Positions 24,982-33,463 of a DNA stretch of 36,919 nucleotides are shown here, piece after piece. The stretch comes from Aquificota bacterium (GTDB lineage: Bacteria; Aquificota; Aquificia; Aquificales; Hydrogenothermaceae): assembly GCA_013153235.1 (NCBI GenBank), contig JAADEU010000057.1, positions 1 through 36,919 of the forward strand, in the 5' to 3' direction. Both the position numbers and the translations under genes were made by a program. The notes below the pieces were generated by a model, which searched no databases, was not told the DNA's origin, and was given only the letters and a program-made list of their open reading frames with translations. The first letter of the stretch is position 1, and each line of letters begins with the position of its first letter.

Positions 24982-25926
24982 CTATACAATCGAAAGCATA
25001 AGGTCTAAAGGTTTTCTTGCCTTCTGGATAATATCTTCTGGGAGGGTTATTTCGTTGATTTCCTTTTCCAGAACCTCTGCGATTTTCTCAAGGGTATTCT
25101 TCTTCATGTCACAGCAGTGGACGGTCCCGCAGTAATCGGCATTTACAGGGAAAATGTAATTTTTGTCTGGATTAACCTTTTCAAGCCAGTGTTTCAGACC
25201 AACCTCCGTTCCTATAATCACATTTTTTGAGTCGCAGGTGGTTGCAAACTCTATTATCTGGGAGGTACTTCCAACAAAATCCGCTATCTTAACAGTTTCT
25301 GTATTACATTCAGGATGAACGGCAATTTTTGCATCAGGATATTTTTCCTTCAGCGCAAGAAGCTGGTCCGGTGTAAGATTGAAGTGGGGAGGACAGAATC
25401 CTTTCCAGAGGATAAATTCCTTTTCAGGAATCTGTCTGGCTATATACGAACCTAAAAACTGGTCAGGAACGAATATGATTTTTTTTGCATCCAGTTTTTT
25501 TATAACATTAACCGCATTCCTTGATGTAACAATAACATCAGAGACGGTTTTTACATCTGCATTAGTATTTACATAAGATACGACGATTGCATCCGGGTGT
25601 TCCTCCTTCAGTTTCAGAACACCTTCAACTGTGGCCATATCCGCCATAGGACAGCCACTTTCAGGATTTGGATGGAGGACCTTTTTTTCAGGATTGAGTA
25701 TCTTTGCCGTTTCTGCCATAAACCTTACACCAGCAAAAACAATTATGTCCGCATCTGTTTCCTGGGCCCTTCTTGCAAGCTCAAGGGAATCTCCAACCAC
25801 ATCGGCTATATCCTGAATCTCTCCCCTCTGGTAGTAGTGGGCAAGTATAACGGCGTTTTTCTTTTTTCTGAGCTGGTTTATCTTATCTATTACCTGCTGC
25901 TGTTTCTGGTCAATCACTGCTGTCAA
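24982..25926 (-). CDS. nadA: Quinolinate synthase A
   Basis: NadA condenses iminoaspartate with dihydroxyacetone phosphate to quinolinate in de novo NAD synthesis, using a [4Fe-4S] cluster. The 314-residue length is right. The LAHYYQ and GDSLELAR segments near the N-terminus are characteristic. The probable cluster cysteines lie in ESGCPMA (about 92), GFCPPH (about 177) and the C-terminal CGTVHCCDM region. The start is a TTG at 25926 with AGGAGG 6 bases upstream. It lies 63 bases after ruvB; nadB and nadC are not in the window. Confidence 0.96.
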   Translation of the reverse strand: MTAVIDQKQQQVIDKINQLRKKKNAVILAHYYQRGEIQDIADVVGDSLELARRAQETDADIIVFAGVRFMAETAKILNPEKKVLHPNPESGCPMADMATVEGVLKLKEEHPDAIVVSYVNTNADVKTVSDVIVTSRNAVNVIKKLDAKKIIFVPDQFLGSYIARQIPEKEFILWKGFCPPHFNLTPDQLLALKEKYPDAKIAVHPECNTETVKIADFVGSTSQIIEFATTCDSKNVIIGTEVGLKHWLEKVNPDKNYIFPVNADYCGTVHCCDMKKNTLEKIAEVLEKEINEITLPEDIIQKARKPLDLMLSIV

Positions 25927-25989
25927 CCTCTTCCTCCTGAAATAAAACAGTGTTTGATTTTTGGTAAATAAAATATATATAAATAACTG

Positions 25990-26955
25990 CTATTTTTCAA
26001 ACTTTTTTACCACTTCAAAGGCTTTTTCCGTTGGAATCCTGCCCCTGGGGGTTTTCTGGATGTATCCCTCCCTGATAAGGAAGGGTTCTATCACTTCCTC
26101 GATGGTGTTTTTACTTTCTGATAGCGCCGATGATATTGTGTTTAACCCAACAGGCTTTCCACCGTATCTATTAACAAGTATCTGCAGATACTTTCTGTCT
26201 GTGGGGTCAAGACCATTTTCATCAATTTCCAGAAAATCCAGGGCTTCCACAGCAGTTTCCCTGTCAACAGTTCCATTACCGTGGACAACGGCATAGTCGT
26301 GAACCCTTTTAAGTAGTCTGTTGGCTATTCTGGGGGTTCCTCTGGACCTTCTGGCAATCTCAAGGGCGGCTTCAGGGGAAATCTGAATCTGAAGAATTCC
26401 TGCAGACCTTAGGATTATCCTTTTCAAGGAGTGAATGTCGTAAAAATCCATACTGAGCAGGATTCCGAATCTGGACAGCAGGGGTGATGTGAGCATTCCG
26501 GCCCTTGTTGTTGCACCTATCAGCGTGAATTTTGGCAGGTCTATCCTTACACTCCTTGATGCACTGCCCTTACCTATAACAATATCAATCTTGAAATCTT
26601 CCATGGCAGGGTACAGGGTTTCTTCCACAGAGGGATTAAGCCTGTGTATCTCGTCGATAAACAGAATATCACCTTCTTCCAGTGATGAGAGTATCCCTGC
26701 AATATCTCCCTTTTTTTCAAGAAGCGGTCCTGAGGCAAACACAATATTTCTGCCAAGCTCAGATGCTATCAACTGGGCAAGGGTGGTTTTACCCAGTCCA
26801 GGAGGTCCACTTATAAGAACATGGTCCAGAATTTCCCCCTTTCTCTTTGCAGCCTCAATAAAGAGGGATATCTGCTCTTTTACCCTGTCCTGACCTATGT
26901 ACTCATCAAGGGATAAAGGCCTTAAAGTAAGCTCAAATGATGTATCTCCCTTCAC
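25990..26955 (-). CDS. ruvB: Holliday junction branch-migration ATPase RuvB
   Basis: RuvB is the AAA+ motor that, with RuvA, drives branch migration of Holliday junctions. The 321 residues show the N-terminal LDEYIGQ motif, Walker A GPPGLGKT (50-57), Walker B LFIDEIH (about 98-104), the sensor-1 GATTRAG motif and arginine finger SRFG region, and a C-terminal winged-helix domain ending KTPRGR. The GTG start overlaps the holA stop by 4 bases (GTGA), so the two are coupled. ruvA and ruvC are absent here. Confidence 0.97.
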   Translation of the reverse strand: MKGDTSFELTLRPLSLDEYIGQDRVKEQISLFIEAAKRKGEILDHVLISGPPGLGKTTLAQLIASELGRNIVFASGPLLEKKGDIAGILSSLEEGDILFIDEIHRLNPSVEETLYPAMEDFKIDIVIGKGSASRSVRIDLPKFTLIGATTRAGMLTSPLLSRFGILLSMDFYDIHSLKRIILRSAGILQIQISPEAALEIARRSRGTPRIANRLLKRVHDYAVVHGNGTVDRETAVEALDFLEIDENGLDPTDRKYLQILVNRYGGKPVGLNTISSALSESKNTIEEVIEPFLIREGYIQKTPRGRIPTEKAFEVVKKFEK

Positions 26956-27944
26956 CCTAAAACTCTCTTCAGTATAAATTCCTCTGAGGATTTATAAACA
27001 TCTGCAAAATTTACTTTCTGCTCTTTCTCAAGGGTATAAAGTTCCTTAATCATATCTACAAGCTGTCTTTTCGTCACATATGACGCCTGCTTCTGAATAC
27101 TGCCCTTCATGGCAGGGTGTTTTACGTTCATCTGATTAAAGGCTGCTTCAGGGGATTTACCCTTTTCCAGCAGTGTTTTAAAAAGAAGCAGCCTGTTTAT
27201 TTGTCCGAGGAGCAGCGACTGTATCTCAAATGGATGGTGGGTGGAGTTCACAAGCTGCCTGTATATCCTCATTGCAGATATGTCTTTTGCAAAAAATCTG
27301 TCCAGAAATGTGAACACATTTTCCCTGGGTTCAGGAACAACCACAGCATCAACATCTTCCTTTTCCACCGTTCCTTTATCTCCAATATACGTAAGGAGTT
27401 TTTCTATCTCCTGTTTTGCATAATAAAGGTCATTCTTCAGCTTCCCAACAAGGTGTTTGAGTGTATCCTCATCTATCTTTTTACCTGCCTTCTCAATCTT
27501 GTTTTTAACTGATATATAAAATGCCTTTGGGGTGAGTGGAGCAGAAATAACCACATCGGCGTTGCCTTTCAGACTTTTAAACGGTTCCCTTGCAGGGATT
27601 TTTTCCCCCTTCAGAAAGAGAAAAAGCCTGTCTGGAAGGGCTATATTTTTGACAAACTCACCGAAATCCTTTATCTCGTCCTTTGAAAGTTTAGACACAA
27701 ATGCCTCGAAAAACAGTATGACAGCCGTATTTCCTTCAGAAAAGAGAGATGAGCTTGAAAAAACTTCCTTTAGCTGGGAATACGTCAGCTCATCACCCCA
27801 CAGGATATGAATCTCACCTGTAGCCTTGATTTTCTCAACCAGCTGTTTTTTTAGAAACTCCTCTCCACCGTAAACGAGGACAACAGGTTTCAGGCTGTCC
27901 GGATTAAAACTTTTAATAAGCTGGACGATGCTTTTTTCTGCCAT
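26952..27944 (-). CDS. holA: DNA polymerase III delta subunit
   Basis: The delta subunit opens the sliding clamp as part of the clamp loader. This 330-residue protein begins with the typical PVVLVYGGEEFL strand-loop (delta lacks a working P-loop), followed by AAA+-like domains I-II and a C-terminal collar domain with PFEIQSLLLGQINRLLLFK. It matches HolA size and pattern. It overlaps lptE by one base and ruvB by four, and the lptE-holA order is the same as in Escherichia coli and many proteobacteria, which supports the calls of both genes. Confidence 0.92.
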   Translation of the reverse strand: MAEKSIVQLIKSFNPDSLKPVVLVYGGEEFLKKQLVEKIKATGEIHILWGDELTYSQLKEVFSSSSLFSEGNTAVILFFEAFVSKLSKDEIKDFGEFVKNIALPDRLFLFLKGEKIPAREPFKSLKGNADVVISAPLTPKAFYISVKNKIEKAGKKIDEDTLKHLVGKLKNDLYYAKQEIEKLLTYIGDKGTVEKEDVDAVVVPEPRENVFTFLDRFFAKDISAMRIYRQLVNSTHHPFEIQSLLLGQINRLLLFKTLLEKGKSPEAAFNQMNVKHPAMKGSIQKQASYVTKRQLVDMIKELYTLEKEQKVNFADVYKSSEEFILKRVLG

Positions 27945-28423
27945 TATTTTCCAGTTAATATAGAAAAAATTCTTACATTCACAAGTCTACCGATTTCTTC
28001 TATTGCATATCTCCGTTCAACATCCCCGGTAAGCCCTGTTCCTGTATACTGGGCCATTTCCTTGATGTCCTTCTGGAGCAGGGGTTCATTTTTTCTGTTT
28101 TCGATGGTAAATTTCAGGTCAACAGACACCTTATAAATACTTGCCCTCTGTGCAGGAGAGTATCCTATAGGCCTTATAACCAGTGATTTTACCCTGACCT
28201 CGATGAATCTCGTGGTTCTCCCTGAACACTCAAGGTCATTACCTGAGGATATCACCGCATCAGAAATGGCTCTTGTAAATACATCAAGGGCTGTTGCCTC
28301 AGCCCTGGGGAAGTAGATTTTTTTGATACAGTAAACCTCTCCCCCTTTTTTACTGTAATTAACAGATTTATACCCGCAGGAGAAAGAGATAAGCAGAAGA
28401 ACCACCGTTAACAGTCTGAGCAT
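27944..28423 (-). CDS. lptE: Probable LPS-assembly lipoprotein LptE
   Basis: The 159 residues begin with a lipoprotein-type signal peptide (hydrophobic stretch 3-14, then SFSC with Cys16 as the probable lipidated residue) followed by GYKS, a common start of mature LptE. The remainder alternates strands and helices, including an ISGKVS-like and a ...IYKVSVDLKFTI pattern seen in the LptE fold, where the protein plugs LptD and helps insert lipopolysaccharide in the outer membrane. LptE sequences diverge strongly, so I rest the name mainly on signal peptide, length and position directly upstream of holA. Overlaps both coaD (one base) and holA. Confidence 0.72.
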   Translation of the reverse strand: MLRLLTVVLLLISFSCGYKSVNYSKKGGEVYCIKKIYFPRAEATALDVFTRAISDAVISSGNDLECSGRTTRFIEVRVKSLVIRPIGYSPAQRASIYKVSVDLKFTIENRKNEPLLQKDIKEMAQYTGTGLTGDVERRYAIEEIGRLVNVRIFSILTGK

Positions 28424-28908
28424 CAGATAAACTTTTCCTCCAGTTTTTTCTCAACAAACGGGTGGACCATCTTTGACAGGTCCCCGTGGTGCGATGCCAC
28501 ATCCTTCACAATAGAAGAACTGATATGTATCAGCTCCTGGGAAGGCATCAGAAACAGCGTCTCAACCTTATCAAGGTTGTAGTTGGTCATGGCTATTTGC
28601 AGCTCGTACTCAAAGTCTGTAAACAGTCTCACACCTCTGACAATAATCTTTGTATTGTACTTTTTCATAAAGTTAACCAGCAGGCCATCAAAGGGTTCTA
28701 TTATCACCCTTTCTGCCCCAAAGTCCTTAACAGATTCCCGGAACATCTCAACCCTTTCCTCTACGGTGAAAAGGGGCCTTTTCTTTGGATTTCTTGCTAT
28801 CGCCACCACAACATACTCAAATATATTAAGGGCCCTTTTGACTATATCAAGATGACCGTAATGAACAGGGTCAAATGTCCCTGGATAAACGCATATCTTC
28901 GTTATCAT
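28423..28908 (-). CDS. coaD: Phosphopantetheine adenylyltransferase
   Basis: CoaD transfers AMP from ATP to 4'-phosphopantetheine, making dephospho-CoA, the penultimate step of CoA synthesis. The 161-residue length is normal. The nucleotidyltransferase motif GTFDPVHYGH (10-19) and the ISSSIVKDV motif near residue 130 are both present. The ATG at 28908 directly follows the rsmD stop codon. The rsmD-coaD pair is common in bacteria, which supports both names. Confidence 0.96.
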   Translation of the reverse strand: MITKICVYPGTFDPVHYGHLDIVKRALNIFEYVVVAIARNPKKRPLFTVEERVEMFRESVKDFGAERVIIEPFDGLLVNFMKKYNTKIIVRGVRLFTDFEYELQIAMTNYNLDKVETLFLMPSQELIHISSSIVKDVASHHGDLSKMVHPFVEKKLEEKFI

Positions 28909-29364
28909 TTACTTTCTCCAGAATGATAGTACTGTATCCCCGTATTTTCTCTCCTCATCTGCACCAAAACTCTTATCAGCCCTGTGCTCAAGAATAAATA
29001 CCCCTCCTTCTTTAAGGTTTCCAAGGGATAACTCTATTAATTTATTATAATGTCTGTAATCGTACGGAGGGTCGGCAAAAATAATATCAAAGGGCTCCCC
29101 TGTGTAATTTTTGAGAAATCTCAGTACATCCTGATTTATCACCTTCCAGTCTGTGGATTTTCCCTGGAGTTTCCTTTTTATATCCTGTGCCCTTCTGCGG
29201 TCCTTTTCCACAAAATAAACAGGCCGGGCCCCTTTCTCCAGTGCAGCCATACCCACCTGACCTGTTCCTGCAAACAGGTCCAGAAAGGATTCCCCGGTAA
29301 CATCAAAGAGGATGTTGAATAAAGCCTGTCTGACTTTTGCCGAAGTAGGTCTAAATCCCTTCAT
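28909..29364 (-). CDS. rsmD: 16S rRNA guanine-N2-methyltransferase RsmD, short N-terminus
   Basis: RsmD methylates G966 of 16S rRNA. The 151 residues contain the family opening RPTSAKVRQALFNIL, the SAM-binding DLFAGTGQVG, and the catalytic DPPYD. Most family members have about 20 residues before RPTS, including an RIIGG strand. Here only MKGF precedes it, and no start codon exists further upstream before an in-frame stop. No clear ribosome binding site precedes this ATG. It lies 54 bases from the divergent NlpC/P60 gene, in a region with a TATAAT-type box. Confidence 0.9.
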   Translation of the reverse strand: MKGFRPTSAKVRQALFNILFDVTGESFLDLFAGTGQVGMAALEKGARPVYFVEKDRRRAQDIKRKLQGKSTDWKVINQDVLRFLKNYTGEPFDIIFADPPYDYRHYNKLIELSLGNLKEGGVFILEHRADKSFGADEERKYGDTVLSFWRK

Positions 29365-29383
29365 AGGTTTATGATATCAGATT

Positions 29384-29392
29384 TGTTATAAT
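29384..29392 (+). promoter_or_regulatory. Extended -10 promoter for the NlpC-hslV-priA operon
   Basis: TGTTATAAT (TGn-TATAAT) lies 26 bases before the ATG at 29419; no good -35 is visible. It is the same nine-base motif found at 9280-9288. Its complement offers TATAAC towards rsmD. Confidence 0.5.
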
Positions 29393-29418
29393 AAGAAAAA
29401 AGTGTCAGGCAGAAGAAG

Positions 29419-29988
29419 ATGAAAAGGTGGATTTTTTTATTGCTGGCAGCAGTAGTAGGGGTTTCTTACGGTAAAGAACCTGTTCAGATTTTTGAAAACG
29501 ATTACTATAACAGCCTGAAGGTCAGGTATGCAAAGGAGAAGTACAAGGCGGTTATGGTAGATGACGGAATACCGGCCCCCAGTTTCCAGCGCAGTATAGT
29601 GGACTTTGCTATTGGTCTGCTTGGTATCCAGTACAGGTTTGGTGGTGAATCCATATGGGGTATGGATTGTTCAGCATTTGTTCAGAAGGTTTATGCAATG
29701 GCAGGGATTGACCTTCCAAGAACAGCAAGATACCAGGCAAAATACGGTATGTACGTGAGCAGGGAGAATCTACAGCCAGGGGACCTTCTGTTTTTCAGGA
29801 CATACGCAAGATTCCCCTCCCATGTTGGAATTTACATAGGTGAAGGGAAGATGATTCATGCCTCCTCCGCAGGAAAGAGAATTATGATTTCAGATATAGA
29901 TAAGGACTTTTATCTGAGGAATTTTCTCTTTGCCAAGAGGCTGTTTCTCTACGACCCTGAGGAGATTATAGGTGAAGATGAAAAGTAG
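29419..29988 (+). CDS. Secreted NlpC/P60-family peptidoglycan hydrolase
   Basis: This 189-residue protein has a Sec signal peptide (basic MKRW, hydrophobic 5-17, cleavage probably after SYG) and an NlpC/P60 cysteine-peptidase domain with Cys84 in MDCSAF, His135 in SHVGIYIG and His147 in MIHASS as the catalytic set. These enzymes cut gamma-D-Glu-diamino-acid links in cell-wall peptides. There are no SH3 or LysM targeting domains. The gene overlaps hslV by 17 bases. Confidence 0.92.
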   Translation: MKRWIFLLLAAVVGVSYGKEPVQIFENDYYNSLKVRYAKEKYKAVMVDDGIPAPSFQRSIVDFAIGLLGIQYRFGGESIWGMDCSAFVQKVYAMAGIDLPRTARYQAKYGMYVSRENLQPGDLLFFRTYARFPSHVGIYIGEGKMIHASSAGKRIMISDIDKDFYLRNFLFAKRLFLYDPEEIIGEDEK

Positions 29989-30508
29989 AAGTACCACAAT
30001 ACTTGTCGTAAGAAAGGACGGAAAAACAGTTATAGCCGGTGACGGACAGGTAACCCTCGGCCACAGCGTGATGAAGGCCTCGGCAAGAAAAATCAGAAAA
30101 CTACACGACGGTAAAGTTGTGGTGGGATTTGCAGGTTCTGCAGCAGACGGACTGGCACTGATGGAAAGACTTGAGGAGAAGCTCAATAAACACAGGGGGA
30201 ATCTCCTCAGGGCAGCTGTGGAACTTGCCAAGGACTGGAGAACAGACAAATACCTCAGGAGACTTGAGGCTGTTTTAATCGCAGCAGACAGGGATAATAT
30301 GTTTCTGATATCGGGAAACGGCGATGTTATTGAACCTGATGAGCCTGTTCTGGCTACAGGTTCAGGGGGTGATTTTGCAAGGTCAGCAGCCCTGGCACTT
30401 TACAGAAATACAGACATGTCTGCAAGGGAGATTGTCCAGCAGGCCATGGAAATAGCCTCCCAGATTTGTATTTACACAAATGACAATATAACTATAGAAG
30501 AGTTGTGA
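29972..30508 (+). CDS. hslV: HslV (ClpQ) peptidase subunit of the HslUV protease
   Basis: HslV is the threonine-nucleophile, proteasome-like peptidase that degrades proteins fed by HslU. The 178 residues have IAGDGQVTLG, the RKLHDGKVVVGFAGS segment and GNGDVIEP, all diagnostic. The mature N-terminus should begin at Thr8 or Thr9 in SRSTTILVV, following a short propeptide. I chose the GTG at 29972 because GAGGAG lies 7 bases before it; an ATG at 29978 is the alternative. The gene overlaps the NlpC/P60 gene and shares GTGA with priA. Its partner hslU lies about 28 kb away on the opposite strand. Confidence 0.95.
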   Translation: MKMKSRSTTILVVRKDGKTVIAGDGQVTLGHSVMKASARKIRKLHDGKVVVGFAGSAADGLALMERLEEKLNKHRGNLLRAAVELAKDWRTDKYLRRLEAVLIAADRDNMFLISGNGDVIEPDEPVLATGSGGDFARSAALALYRNTDMSAREIVQQAMEIASQICIYTNDNITIEEL

Positions 30509-32571
30509 AACAGTCTGACAAAAATAATTCTTTATACGTTCAGGTAGCCCTTCCTATTTCCCAGTTCATGTCCTTTACATACAGGGTACCGGAGCATCTG
30601 AAAGAAAAGGCCAGGCCTGGATTCAGGGTTCTTGTACCCTTTAAAAAAAGTAAGCTGACAGGTGTTATCACGTCACTTTCTGATAAACCCCAGCTAAAGG
30701 GCATAAGGGATGTGGAGGATATACCTGACAGCCTTCCTGTTTTTACAGAGGATTACCTCCAGATTCTAAAAAAAATATCGGAATATTACATTACCCCCCA
30801 CGGTATAACGCTTTATTACGCAATGCCTGAAGGACTCAGGTGGAAATACAACCGGGAGAAAAAAAGATGGATAAAACCTGCCCCTGAAGAAAAGGTCTAC
30901 TATCTGTCGTCTGGGGCATTCCAGGAAAAGCTAACCCCTTCAGCCAGAAAGCTCGTGCAGTTTGTCGCCGAGAGGGGAGAGGTAACATCCTCCGCACTTA
31001 AAGAGGCAGGATTCAAAACATCAACCATAAACAGTCTGGTCAGAAAGGGTATCCTGATTGAGAGTGGCGGTTATCTGGCCGTTGAGGAAGAACTGCCCAC
31101 AGAAGAAATATCCGTCTCTGAGGAATCTTACAACAAAAAAGGTATGTTCCTCTTATCAGGGGAAAATGCCGAAAGCAGGCTCCGCAGATACATACACATA
31201 CTCAAAAAAACAGTAAACCGTGGCCAGACAGCAATGTTTATACTTCCTAATATTGCATCCCTTCGCAGGGTATACCCGGGATTTAAGAGGGAATTTGGTG
31301 ACAGGCTCAGGGTTTATCTTGATACCATACCTGAAAAGCAGAAGATAGACCTGTGGTTTGAGCTGATGAAAAACTCCGGATATATCGTTCTCGGTACCTA
31401 CAGTACCCTTTTTATCCCCGCTGAAAACCTATCCCTGATAATAATAGAGGAGGAATACTCCTCAGGATACAAAAATCCCCGTATGCCAAGGTTCGATGCA
31501 AGGAGACTCGGGATAGAGATTTACAGAAAAAGAAATACCGCTGTTATTCTTGGCAGTTCCATTCCTTCTGTTGAGACTGTCTATCTGTCAGAAACAGGAA
31601 AAGTAAAAAAATTAATAGACAGGGAGATACTCACCGCATCAGATGCCCGTCTTGAAATAAAAAAACCCGACTACACCAGACCCGTTGACAGACAGATTAT
31701 CAATCTGCTAAAGGACAGAAACACAACAGCCCTTATTGTAACAAACAGGAGGGGATTCTCATCCTATCTGTACTGTCCCAGATGTGAGGATGAGATTAAA
31801 TGTAAAAGGTGTGATATTCCCCTGAAGGTCCACAAATCAGGAAAGGAAAAATTTCTCCAGTGTGAGCTGTGCGGGAAAAAATACAGTTTTCTCCAGGAAT
31901 GTCCGGAATGTGAAACAGGTCTGATAGAGACAGGCTTTGGTACAGAAAAAATTATGGAGATTCTTTCGGCGGAGCTTGGGAATGAGGTTTCTTTCCTTGA
32001 AGAAAGGATAAACAGGATAAATATAACCGCATCAATCTCAGGCAAGGACTTTCTGGCCCCGAAATACAGGGTGGTAGTAAATATCCTGCCTGATTATCTG
32101 CTGTACATCCCTGATTTCAGAGGGGAAGAGCTGTTTTTCAGGTCTATTTCCCTGTCGTACCTTAAAGCAGAAGATAAGATGATACTTATAACATCCCAGG
32201 AGAACTCTCTGCCTTCCATAAAAGCCCTTACCGAAAAAAACAGCACCATATTCTACAGAAAAGAACTGGAAAACAGAAAAGTCATGTCCCTGCCACCATT
32301 CTCAAAATGGATACTCCTCACATTTGAAAAGAAAGGACTTACAGCCAGACAGGTTGAAGAACTGTTCCAGAGGTGGATTGACACAATCGGTGAAAAACCG
32401 GAATTTGAAGGACCCTACACAGCCATATACTCTAAAATAAGAGGCAGGGATAGATTCCAGATACTGATAAAAAATATTAAAAACAGAAAAAAACTCGAAA
32501 AGCTTTTCAGCCTGACAGGAAAAAAAGGTATAAAATTAATAATTGAACCTGACCCAAAACAGATAAAATAG
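30505..32571 (+). CDS. priA: PriA-type primosome protein with degenerate ATPase motifs
   Basis: The 688 residues align along their length with PriA, the helicase that restarts stalled forks. An N-terminal DNA-binding domain (about 10-110), the helicase core, and a zinc-binding insert with eight cysteines in four C-x2-C pairs (424/427, 433/436, 453/456, 466/469) are all kept. The Walker A loop (GVTGSGKTE in PriA) is replaced by SGENAESR (218-225), the DEEH box by EEEY (315-318), and the GQMIAKG and QVAGRAGR motifs by unrelated residues (about 508-548). It therefore probably cannot hydrolyse ATP, as reported for actinobacterial PriA. A structural loader role is likely. The GTG start overlaps hslV by 4 bases. 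Confidence 0.88.
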   Translation: MKQSDKNNSLYVQVALPISQFMSFTYRVPEHLKEKARPGFRVLVPFKKSKLTGVITSLSDKPQLKGIRDVEDIPDSLPVFTEDYLQILKKISEYYITPHGITLYYAMPEGLRWKYNREKKRWIKPAPEEKVYYLSSGAFQEKLTPSARKLVQFVAERGEVTSSALKEAGFKTSTINSLVRKGILIESGGYLAVEEELPTEEISVSEESYNKKGMFLLSGENAESRLRRYIHILKKTVNRGQTAMFILPNIASLRRVYPGFKREFGDRLRVYLDTIPEKQKIDLWFELMKNSGYIVLGTYSTLFIPAENLSLIIIEEEYSSGYKNPRMPRFDARRLGIEIYRKRNTAVILGSSIPSVETVYLSETGKVKKLIDREILTASDARLEIKKPDYTRPVDRQIINLLKDRNTTALIVTNRRGFSSYLYCPRCEDEIKCKRCDIPLKVHKSGKEKFLQCELCGKKYSFLQECPECETGLIETGFGTEKIMEILSAELGNEVSFLEERINRINITASISGKDFLAPKYRVVVNILPDYLLYIPDFRGEELFFRSISLSYLKAEDKMILITSQENSLPSIKALTEKNSTIFYRKELENRKVMSLPPFSKWILLTFEKKGLTARQVEELFQRWIDTIGEKPEFEGPYTAIYSKIRGRDRFQILIKNIKNRKKLEKLFSLTGKKGIKLIIEPDPKQIK

Positions 32572-32580
32572 GAGGGCTCA

Positions 32581-33087
32581 ATGGAAAGGCTGTACTCCCC
32601 CTGGAGAAGCCAGTACATAGAAACGTACGATAAAATGGAGGAATGTTTTCTGTGTGCAGCCGCCGCAAAACCGGAGGAGGATGAGAAAAGGCTTGTACTG
32701 TACAGGGGCAAAACCTCATTTATCATTATGAACCTGTACCCTTACAACGCCGGCCATCTGATGGTGGCACCGTATCAACATATAGGAGATTACACACAGC
32801 TTGACCAGGAGACCCTGTGCGAAATATCAAAACTGACACAGCTTTCAATAAAAGCCCTGAGAAAGGCTCTGAATCCTGACGGTTTTAATCTGGGGTATAA
32901 TCTGGGAAGGGTTGCCGGAGCCGGACTTGAGACCCATATCCACAACCATATAGTACCAAGGTGGAATGGTGATACTAACTTTATGCCTATCATAGGAGAG
33001 GTAAAGGTCATCTCACAGGACCTTAAAGATATCTACAACAAAATAAAAAAAGCCATTGAGGAGATAGGGAAGCAGGATGTGGAATAA
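32581..33087 (+). CDS. HIT-family nucleotide hydrolase/transferase
   Basis: This 168-residue protein has the histidine-triad motif HIHNHIVPRW (His119, His121, His123) with the nucleophile His121. A CxxC pair near the N-terminus (Cys22, Cys25) and the NAGH segment (56-59) place it with Ap4A phosphorylase/HIT-like enzymes that cut dinucleoside polyphosphates or nucleotidyl adducts. The exact substrate is unknown. GGAGGG precedes the ATG; it overlaps the LapA-like gene by 11 bases. Confidence 0.9.
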   Translation: MERLYSPWRSQYIETYDKMEECFLCAAAAKPEEDEKRLVLYRGKTSFIIMNLYPYNAGHLMVAPYQHIGDYTQLDQETLCEISKLTQLSIKALRKALNPDGFNLGYNLGRVAGAGLETHIHNHIVPRWNGDTNFMPIIGEVKVISQDLKDIYNKIKKAIEEIGKQDVE

Positions 33088-33460
33088 AATCAAACTTATA
33101 ATCTGGCTTATTATACTCCTTGCAGTTGCGTATTTTGTGTCTATGAACACCTCCCCAAGTGTGTCTGTCAACATACTCCCCACATTAAAAACACCTGAAA
33201 TACCCCTTGCCCTGGTAATAATAGTAAGTATCATCATAGGTGCCGTTCTGATACTGCTTTTTGCCATTACAGACTGGATTGCCTACAAAATAGACAGGAT
33301 GAAACTCAGCAGAAAGCTGAAGCAGAATGAAAAGGAGCTTGAAAAGTGCAGACAGGAGCTCCAGAAAAAAGAGGAAGAAATCAAAAAGCTTGAAGGGGAG
33401 GTTGAAATCCTGAAAAATGAGAAAAATATAACTGTAAAAACAGAGGAAAAGGAGGAATAA
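33077..33460 (+). CDS. LapA/YciS-like (DUF1049) inner-membrane protein
   Basis: This 127-residue protein has two membrane helices (about 6-24 and 43-67) and a Lys/Glu coiled-coil tail (about 74-115), the arrangement of the LapA family. In Escherichia coli LapA works with LapB in controlling lipopolysaccharide synthesis. No LapB gene is next to it. It starts inside the HIT gene (ATG at 33077). Confidence 0.8.
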   Translation: MWNKIKLIIWLIILLAVAYFVSMNTSPSVSVNILPTLKTPEIPLALVIIVSIIIGAVLILLFAITDWIAYKIDRMKLSRKLKQNEKELEKCRQELQKKEEEIKKLEGEVEILKNEKNITVKTEEKEE

Positions 33461-33463
33461 AAC

